Below, in pieces: positions 31,469-36,647 of a stretch of 36,647 nucleotides of DNA (its first letter is position 1; each line of letters opens with the position of its first letter). The DNA comes from JAJUFS01 sp964599565 (lineage in GTDB: Bacteria; Pseudomonadota; Gammaproteobacteria; Natronospirales; JAJUFS01). Both the position numbers and the translations under genes were made by a program. The notes under the pieces were generated by a model. It was not told the origin of the DNA, searched no databases, and was given only the letters and a program-made list of their open reading frames with translations. The DNA lies in contig CAZRFE010000017.1 of assembly GCA_964599565.1 (NCBI GenBank), forward strand, positions 1 to 36,647, read 5' to 3'.

Positions 31469-32344
31469 ATGGCGAAGTCCTCGCGCCGCGTCCTTTCCCT
31501 GCTCCTGCTGCTGCTGCTTTCCGCATGTGCCTCGCTGCCGGAAGGCAGCAAACGTTCCGACAAGGATCCATGGGAGCGTTACAACCGCGCCATGTTCGAG
31601 TTCAACGATGCCGTGGACAAGGCTGTGCTCCGGCCGGTAGCGAAGGGTTACCGCGCGATCACTCCAGACCCCGTCGAACGCAGCATCACGAACTTCTTCG
31701 ACAATCTTGCCTATCCGCTCGTGATCGTGAACCAGTTCCTGCAGGGCGACTTCAGGGATGGCTTCCGCGACACCGGCCGGTTCCTCTTCAACAGCGTGTA
31801 CGGTCTCGGTGGCCTGTTCGATCCCGCGACCGGCGTGGGCCTTGAGAAGAACAACGAGGATTTCGGGCAGACGCTCGGTGTATGGGGCGTTCCGAACGGT
31901 CCCTACGTTGTGCTGCCGCTGATCGGCCCTTCAACCGTGCGTGACAGTATCGGAACGTACGCCGACAGCCAGGGCGACCCGATGTGGGAGCTGTTCGGCG
32001 ATCCGGAACGCTACTACCTGCTGGGGCTGCGCATCATCGACATACGCGCACAACTGCTCGATTTCGACTCGCAGCTCGATGCCACCTACGATCCCTATAC
32101 TTTCATGCGCGATGCAGTTCTGCAGCGCCGCGAGTATCTCGTGCATGACGGCAATCCGCCGCAGCAGGACTACGACGACCTGTACGATGATCTGTATGAA
32201 GACATCGAGGACTTCGAGGACGACCCGGCCCCGGAGGAAGAAACAGGATCGCAGGAGAAGGAAGACGGTGCCGCTGGCAGTGAACCTGACGGCGGCGAGA
32301 TCAGCACAACGGAATTACCGCCGGCTGAAACGCTCAACCATTGA
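31469..32344 (+). CDS. mlaA: MlaA (VacJ) outer-membrane lipoprotein
   Basis: 291 residues. The lipobox LLSAC puts the lipidated Cys at 20, with Ala at +2 for outer-membrane sorting. The body DPWERYNRAMFEFNDAVDK, FDNLAYPLVIVNQFLQG and GLEKNNEDFGQTLGVWG is characteristic. MlaA removes mislocalised phospholipids from the outer leaflet and passes them to MlaC. After about residue 232 there is an unusual acidic, Tyr/Asp-repeat tail (DYDDLYDDLYEDIEDFEDD, then Glu-rich), making it longer than E. coli MlaA (251). AAGGTGA lies before ATG 31469. Its last 11 bases overlap the 3' end of mlaB on the other strand. Confidence 0.96.
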   Translation: MAKSSRRVLSLLLLLLLSACASLPEGSKRSDKDPWERYNRAMFEFNDAVDKAVLRPVAKGYRAITPDPVERSITNFFDNLAYPLVIVNQFLQGDFRDGFRDTGRFLFNSVYGLGGLFDPATGVGLEKNNEDFGQTLGVWGVPNGPYVVLPLIGPSTVRDSIGTYADSQGDPMWELFGDPERYYLLGLRIIDIRAQLLDFDSQLDATYDPYTFMRDAVLQRREYLVHDGNPPQQDYDDLYDDLYEDIEDFEDDPAPEEETGSQEKEDGAAGSEPDGGEISTTELPPAETLNH

Positions 32345-32642
32345 TCGGCAGGATCGTTTCAAGCTCGCTGATGCGCGCCAGTTGCAAGAGCCGAGCGGGG
32401 ACGTTGCGGTAAGCAAGTGCGCAACCTCGCGCACTTGCACGACGCAGCCATTCAAGCAGCACGGCAACCGCCGCGCTGTCGCATTCATCCACCCTTGAGA
32501 GATCGAACACCAGCGCGCGCGATTGCGCATTGAACGTGGCGTCCGCCGCATCCAGCGCGTCCTTCGCCGTCGCAAGCGTCAAGGCGCCGCCCACGTACAC
32601 GGCGCCATCACGAGACTCGACAGTCACCCGACGACTGTTCAC
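32334..32642 (-). CDS. mlaB: STAS-domain protein MlaB
   Basis: 102 residues with a STAS fold: strands around GGALTLATAKDAL and ALVFDLSRVDECDSAAVAVLLEWL, where DSAAVAVLL is the conserved loop-helix region. MlaB binds the MlaF ATPase and is needed for assembly and activity of the MlaFEDB transporter. The start is GTG 32642, overlapping the mlaC stop as GTGA. The 3' end overlaps mlaA by 11 bases tail to tail, with no terminator between. Confidence 0.92.
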   Translation of the reverse strand: MNSRRVTVESRDGAVYVGGALTLATAKDALDAADATFNAQSRALVFDLSRVDECDSAAVAVLLEWLRRASARGCALAYRNVPARLLQLARISELETILPING

Positions 32643-33265
32643 TCGCCCGCTTCCTCGAGCGGATTCTGCGCTGTCGTGCCGGCGAGCCGCTCGATCAGCG
32701 CATCAAGACCCTTCTGTTCGATCTCGGCATTGAAGTCCGTGCGGTAGTTGCGCACATAGGAAATGCCTTCGATGATGACGTCGTACAGCCGCCAGTCTTC
32801 GCCCGTCCAGCGCAAGGTGTACGCCACCGGCACCGATTGCCCGTTCTCGCGCGTAACCTCGGTCTGCACGATCGTACGGCGCGCATCCGGCTCGCCGCGG
32901 ATCGGCAGGACCTTCAGGCGGTCTTCGGTGAATTCCGCAAGACCTTGCGCGTAACTGTTCAGAAGGAACGCCTGGAACGCTTCCTTGAAGCGTGCGCGCT
33001 GTTCCTCGCTTGCGCTGCGCCAGTGCGTACCGAGTACCAGCCGCGATATGTACTCGACATCGATGTAAGGCAGCAGTTCCTCGCGGACGATCTGCTGTGC
33101 AATGCCGGCGTCTTCGCTGACCTGCTCGCGCTTGCCATCCAGTGCCGAGAGAACGGCCTGCGAACGCTCCTTCACGAACGCGGCAGGGTCGGTCATTTCG
33201 CCAGCCACCACGTTCATGGTTACGAGCGCGATCGCGCCAATCAACATATTGCGGAAAAATTTCAT
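32639..33265 (-). CDS. mlaC: Periplasmic phospholipid-binding protein MlaC (Ttg2D)
   Basis: 208 residues with signal peptide MKFFRNMLIGAIALVTMNVVAG. The mature protein is the MlaC/Ttg2 fold: EELLPYIDVEYISRLVLGTHWR, FKEAFQAFLLNSYAQGL, WRLYDVIIEGISYVRNYRTDF. It carries phospholipid across the periplasm between MlaA and MlaFEDB. The start ATG overlaps the mlaD stop as ATGA, and its own stop overlaps the mlaB start. Confidence 0.96.
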   Translation of the reverse strand: MKFFRNMLIGAIALVTMNVVAGEMTDPAAFVKERSQAVLSALDGKREQVSEDAGIAQQIVREELLPYIDVEYISRLVLGTHWRSASEEQRARFKEAFQAFLLNSYAQGLAEFTEDRLKVLPIRGEPDARRTIVQTEVTRENGQSVPVAYTLRWTGEDWRLYDVIIEGISYVRNYRTDFNAEIEQKGLDALIERLAGTTAQNPLEEAGE

Positions 33266-33729
33266 TCTTCACCTCCCGAAGCGGAGTCGAACAGGTACTT
33301 GCTGATCAGGTTCTCGAGCACGACGGCCGACTGCGTGAACAGGACTTCATCACCGCTTCCGAGGTACTCGATGTCCGCGCCCGGTTCGATGCCGACATAT
33401 TTCTCGCCAAGCAGCCCCGCTGTCAGTATCGACGCACTGGAATCTGCCGGAATGGTGGTATATCGCGAATCGATCATCAGCGTCACGACAGCATCGAGGC
33501 GTTCGGGATCGACTTCAATGCCTTCCACGCGACCGATCGTGACACCCGCCATCGCCACCGGCGCGCGCACCTTCAGGCTGCCGACGTTGGTGAACCGCGC
33601 CGTCACGGTATAACCCTCGCCGCCGTACGCCTGGATGTTCGTCGTCTGCGTGATCAGGAAAAACATCGCCAGCAGGCCCAGGAAGATGAACAGCCCGGTG
33701 GCGAATTCGACGCTCTTGCTCTGTCCCAT
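33262..33729 (-). CDS. mlaD: MCE-domain protein MlaD
   Basis: 155 residues with one N-terminal transmembrane helix (FATGLFIFLGLLAMFFLI) and one MCE domain (YTVTARFTNVGSLKVRAPVAMAGVTIGRV). It forms the periplasmic hexameric ring of the MlaFEDB lipid transporter. The C-terminus has the usual conserved stretch LLGEKYVGIEPG and a helix LENLISKYLFD. mlaE ends 18 bases upstream. Confidence 0.96.
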   Translation of the reverse strand: MGQSKSVEFATGLFIFLGLLAMFFLITQTTNIQAYGGEGYTVTARFTNVGSLKVRAPVAMAGVTIGRVEGIEVDPERLDAVVTLMIDSRYTTIPADSSASILTAGLLGEKYVGIEPGADIEYLGSGDEVLFTQSAVVLENLISKYLFDSASGGEE

Positions 33730-33747
33730 TGGAATTCCTCTGATCGT

Positions 33748-34518
33748 TCAGATCAAAATGGCTGTCAGCATGTAGTCGAGCGCAAGCACGACCATTGCCG
33801 TGACGACGACCGTGCGTGTCGTCGCGCGGCTCACGCCTTCGGCTGTCGGATGTGCGCGATAACCTTCGAACACTGCCAGCAGTCCCGCCGCCGCCCCGAA
33901 GAACACGCTCTTCAGTACGCCGCCGAGGACGTCATCGAACACATCGACGTTGTCCGGCATCGGCGCCCAGAACTGCCCATTGTTGAGACCCATCATCTGC
34001 ACGGCGACAAACCACGCGCCGAGTATCGCAATCGCGTTGAAGATCGCGGTGAGCAGCGGCATGGCAATGAACGCACCGAGAAAGCGCGGCACGACGACGT
34101 AGCGGATCGGATCGACGGCCATCATTTCCATGCCCGACAACTGCTCCGTCGCCTTCATCAGGCCGATCTCGGACGCAAGCGCCGTTCCTGCACGTCCTGC
34201 AAACAGCAACGCCGTGACCACCGGGCCGAGTTCGCGAACCAGTGCGAGCACGACGACGGGGCCGAGCGACTGCTCCGCGCCGAACTTCGCCATGGTGTTG
34301 TAGAACTGCAGGCCAAGCACCATGCCGACAAACAGGCCGGCCATCATGATCAGAACCAGCGAGTTCGCACCGACGAGGTGAACCTGGCGAAAGATCAGCC
34401 CGGGACGCAGCAGCGCGCGCGGCGTATCCGCAAGCATGCGCAACAGGAACAGGAATGCAGCGCCGAACTGCGCGAGGAAATCCTGCAGACCGCGGCCAAG
34501 GCTGTATACCAGCGTCAT
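33748..34518 (-). CDS. mlaE: ABC transporter permease MlaE
   Basis: 256 residues, inner membrane. Typical MlaE/TrnE features: the amphipathic N-terminal segment, FLLRMLADTPRALLRPGLIFRQ, VGMVLGLQFYNTMAKFGAEQ, ALVRELGPVVTALLFAGRAGTALASEIG with the coupling EIG motif, and MPLLTAIFNAIAILGAW. It forms the membrane dimer under the MlaD ring. The start ATG overlaps the mlaF stop as ATGA. Confidence 0.96.
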   Translation of the reverse strand: MTLVYSLGRGLQDFLAQFGAAFLFLLRMLADTPRALLRPGLIFRQVHLVGANSLVLIMMAGLFVGMVLGLQFYNTMAKFGAEQSLGPVVVLALVRELGPVVTALLFAGRAGTALASEIGLMKATEQLSGMEMMAVDPIRYVVVPRFLGAFIAMPLLTAIFNAIAILGAWFVAVQMMGLNNGQFWAPMPDNVDVFDDVLGGVLKSVFFGAAAGLLAVFEGYRAHPTAEGVSRATTRTVVVTAMVVLALDYMLTAILI

Positions 34519-35327
34519 TTGCCTGTCTCCGTATCCAGCAGCTGCTTGCGCATGTCCGGTGCCGGGTAATGGAACGGTACGGGACCATCGGCAAGACCCT
34601 GCATGAACTGCCGCACCCAGGAAGAATCGCTCTCGCGAAGTTCGTCGGGCGAACCCTTGCCGACAACGCGCCCGCCTGCGATGAGATAGATGCGATCCGC
34701 CACCGTGCTGACTTCCGCGACATCGTGCGAGACGACAATGCTGGTGAGGCCAAGTATCTCGTTCAGCTGCTTGATCAGCCGCACGATCTGCCCCATGGAA
34801 ATCGGATCAAGGCCGACGAAAGGTTCGTCGTAGAAGATCATCTCGGGATCCATGACGATGGCGCGTGCCAGCGCAACGCGCCTCGCCATGCCGCCGGACA
34901 GCTCGGCCGGCATCATTTCCGCCGTGCCGCGCAAGCCGACGGCCTGCAGCTTCATCAGCACGAGATCGCGAATCAGCGCATCCGGCAGGTCGGTGTGTTC
35001 GCGCAACGGGAAGGCGACGTTCTCGAAAACGCTGAAGTCGGTGAGCAGCGCGCCGTTCTGAAACAGGAACCCCATGCGCTTGCGCAGCGCGTACAGCGCG
35101 TTGCGCCCGAGGTCCGCGACGTCCTGACCCGCCACCCGTATCGTGCCCGCATCAGGGCGCAACTGTCCGGTGATCAGCCGCAGCAGTGTCGTCTTGCCGG
35201 TGCCGCTCGGCCCCATGAAGGCCGTCACTTCGCCGCCGAGGATGTCGATATCCACGCCATCGAAGATCATCTTGTCGCCGCGCCGGTACTTCAGGCCGCG
35301 GATTTCAATCAGCACATTGTCCGACAT
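34515..35327 (-). CDS. mlaF: ABC transporter ATP-binding protein MlaF
   Basis: 270 residues. Walker A is GPSGTGKTT (39-47), the signature is LSGGMARRVALARA, Walker B MIFYDEPFVGLD, followed by the switch histidine in VVSHDVAEV. The C-terminal tail (VPFHYPAPDMRKQLLD) is expected to reach over the partner subunit, as in MlaF. It energises lipid movement by MlaFEDB. It is the first gene of mlaFEDCB; no convincing promoter is seen, and the aldolase gene lies upstream on the same strand, 94 bases away. Confidence 0.96.
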   Translation of the reverse strand: MSDNVLIEIRGLKYRRGDKMIFDGVDIDILGGEVTAFMGPSGTGKTTLLRLITGQLRPDAGTIRVAGQDVADLGRNALYALRKRMGFLFQNGALLTDFSVFENVAFPLREHTDLPDALIRDLVLMKLQAVGLRGTAEMMPAELSGGMARRVALARAIVMDPEMIFYDEPFVGLDPISMGQIVRLIKQLNEILGLTSIVVSHDVAEVSTVADRIYLIAGGRVVGKGSPDELRESDSSWVRQFMQGLADGPVPFHYPAPDMRKQLLDTETGK

Positions 35328-35376
35328 TCGCTTCCGCCCGTGCGTGGTGATGCGCCAGAACTGTCATCTGCAGCAT

Positions 35377-35408
35377 GACGCCCCATGATCCGTCGACCAT
35401 GGGGCGTC
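35377..35408 (-). terminator. Hairpin between aldolase and mlaF
   Basis: GACGCCCCATG (35377-35387) and CATGGGGCGTC (35398-35408) form a perfect 11-base stem with a 10-base loop, 13 bases after the aldolase stop. No U tract follows on the minus strand, so it may terminate weakly or attenuate read-through into mla. Confidence 0.5.
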
Positions 35409-35421
35409 CGCAGATGCCTGG

Positions 35422-36441
35422 TCAGGCGAGCTTTTCCATCTCTTCGCTGTAGCTGCCATCGTGCGCGGCACCGTTGCATTTTGCACGATGCAGGAACGCC
35501 TTCTGTGCAGCGGCGACATTTGCCGCCTTGCCGCTCCACGCCTTGAGCGCGGCAGCCTGCAGCGCGCGGCCGTAGGAGAACGTGAGCTCCCAGGGATGCG
35601 GGCCGGCTTCGTTCATCAGGTTCAGGTGCTGCGTGGCAAGTTCGTCGCTCTGCCCGCCGGAGAGGAACGCGATGCCCGGCACGGACGCCGGAACGTAGTT
35701 GAGCAGGCATGCCAGCGTCATGTCCGCAACCTGCTCGGGGCTCGCCTGCGTCCGGCACTGCTTGCCGGCGATGACCATGTTCGGCTTGAGGATCATGCCT
35801 TCGAGCGCGACGTTCTGCTTGTACAGTTCATCGAACACCGTCTTCAGCGTGTGGCTCGTGACCTCGTAGCACTCCTCGATGCTGTTGTCCGCATCCATCA
35901 GCACTTCCGGTTCCACGATCGGCACGATGTTCTGTTCCTGGCAGAGCGCAGCGTAACGCGCGAGCGCGTGCGCGTTCGTCTCGATGCAGGTATTGCTCGG
36001 AATATCTTCGCCGATGGTGATCACCGCGCGCCATTTCGCGAAGCGCGCGCCCAGTTCGTAGTACTCGACCAGGCGCTCACGCAGCCCGTCGAGACCCTCG
36101 GTGATCTTCTCGCCCGGACACAGCGCGAGATCCTTCGCACCCGCGTCGACCTTGATGCCCGGCACCACGCCGAGCTTTTCGAGAAGCTGCGGGAAGGGCG
36201 TGCCATCCGCGGACTTCTGGCGCAGCGTCTCGTCGTACATGATCACGCCGCTGATGTACTGCTCCATGCCAGACGCGCTGAACAGCATGTCGCGGTAGGC
36301 ACGGCGGTTCTCCTCGGTGCATTCCGTACCGATGGTGTCAAAACGCTTCTTGATCGTGCCGGTGCTTTCGTCCGCGGCGAGAATGCCCTTGCCGGGCGCG
36401 ACCATGGCAAGTGCAACGTCGTTCAAAGCCTCAAGATTCAT
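35422..36441 (-). CDS. Class I fructose-bisphosphate aldolase
   Basis: 339 residues of the eukaryote-like, Schiff-base (metal-free) aldolase family. The N-terminus has GKGILAADESTGTIKKRF, the middle WRAVITIGEDIPS and IVPIVEPEVLMD, and the Schiff-base lysine is in LEGMILKPNMV; IAFLSGGQSDELATQHLN is conserved near the end. It cleaves fructose 1,6-bisphosphate to triose phosphates or works in reverse in gluconeogenesis. The last residue is Ala rather than the Tyr found in muscle-type aldolases. ATG 36441 has AGGGG about 8 bases upstream. It is likely a single-gene unit followed by a hairpin. Confidence 0.96.
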   Translation of the reverse strand: MNLEALNDVALAMVAPGKGILAADESTGTIKKRFDTIGTECTEENRRAYRDMLFSASGMEQYISGVIMYDETLRQKSADGTPFPQLLEKLGVVPGIKVDAGAKDLALCPGEKITEGLDGLRERLVEYYELGARFAKWRAVITIGEDIPSNTCIETNAHALARYAALCQEQNIVPIVEPEVLMDADNSIEECYEVTSHTLKTVFDELYKQNVALEGMILKPNMVIAGKQCRTQASPEQVADMTLACLLNYVPASVPGIAFLSGGQSDELATQHLNLMNEAGPHPWELTFSYGRALQAAALKAWSGKAANVAAAQKAFLHRAKCNGAAHDGSYSEEMEKLA

Positions 36442-36600
36442 TCGGGACCCCTGCGTGTGCGTGTCTGGAATTCAGGGCCGGGCCTGCCGGCGAGGCGCAT
36501 TTTAACAGAGGGGTTTCCGCCGCGGCCATGATTAACTGCCCGGTTGCCATCCGCGGGACGAGCGCCGGCAAGCAGGATTCCAGGTGAACAACGGAGGAAC

Positions 36601-36647
36601 TGGTGGGCCGTGAAGGATTCGAACCTTCGACCAATTGGTTAAAAGCC
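36601..36647 (-). tRNA. tRNA-Lys (UUU), 3' part only
   Basis: The minus strand shows the anticodon loop CTTTTAA (UUU anticodon), the stem, the T arm GAAGGTTCGAATCCTTC, acceptor ACGGCCC, discriminator A and an encoded CCA (36601-36603). The 5' half lies beyond the end of the window. Confidence 0.92.

Noticed and set aside
33142..34569. 475-codon open frame antisense to mlaE/mlaD/mlaC
   Set aside because: Low-complexity His/Arg/Gln composition; all three genes on the other strand are well supported.

Overview
The window (36,647 bp, GC-rich apart from short patches) looks like ordinary chromosome of a gammaproteobacterium. The evidence is the block tRNA-Ser / 4.5S RNA / dnaX / ybaB / recR, the dapA / gcvR / bcp arrangement, orn, rsgA, the ppsR-ppsA divergent pair, a complete mlaFEDCB set with mlaA, BepA, a FadL-type porin and a GlyGly-CTERM secreted protein. 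No genus can be named from this alone. I see no prophage, insertion sequence, integron or CRISPR array.

Layout. 1-4309: two tandem RND efflux permeases (the first cut by the window edge), closed by a strong bidirectional terminator. 4416-6897 (minus): ppsR, a DUF1249 gene and an unrecognised coiled-coil gene, divergent from ppsA (7084-9453). 9667-13454 (plus): an aldehyde dehydrogenase and a large secreted alpha/beta hydrolase with a GlyGly-CTERM tail. 13504-16525 (minus): a GNAT-nitrilase fusion, a DUF2147 protein and a periplasmic beta-propeller protein. 16591-18715 (minus): orn, a DUF938 methyltransferase and a serine/threonine dehydratase-like PLP enzyme, tightly overlapped. 18810-20953 (plus): a Ste24-type M48 protease and rsgA. 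20966-24298 (minus): tRNA-Ser(GGA), 4.5S RNA, dnaX, ybaB, recR and a HIT hydrolase. 24385-25563 (minus): dapA and a tiny lipoprotein resembling only the N-terminal segment of BamC. 25734-29823 (plus): gcvR, bcp, a PIN-PhoH protein and a FadL-type porin. 29915-32344 (plus): bepA and mlaA, meeting tail to tail with mlaFEDCB (32334-35327, minus). 35422-36647 (minus): a class I fructose-bisphosphate aldolase and the 3' half of tRNA-Lys(UUU).

Common themes. Envelope maintenance is prominent: Mla lipid transport, BepA, the BamC-like lipoprotein, FadL and RND pumps. Central carbon control appears in PpsR/PpsA and the aldolase. Six gene pairs use 4-base stop/start overlaps, and between them all four NTG codons appear to serve as starts (ATGA, GTGA, TTGA and probably CTGA). 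The points most worth checking are the miniature BamC-like lipoprotein, the methyltransferase with no ATG/GTG/TTG start, the mlaA/mlaB tail-to-tail overlap and the GlyGly-CTERM hydrolase.
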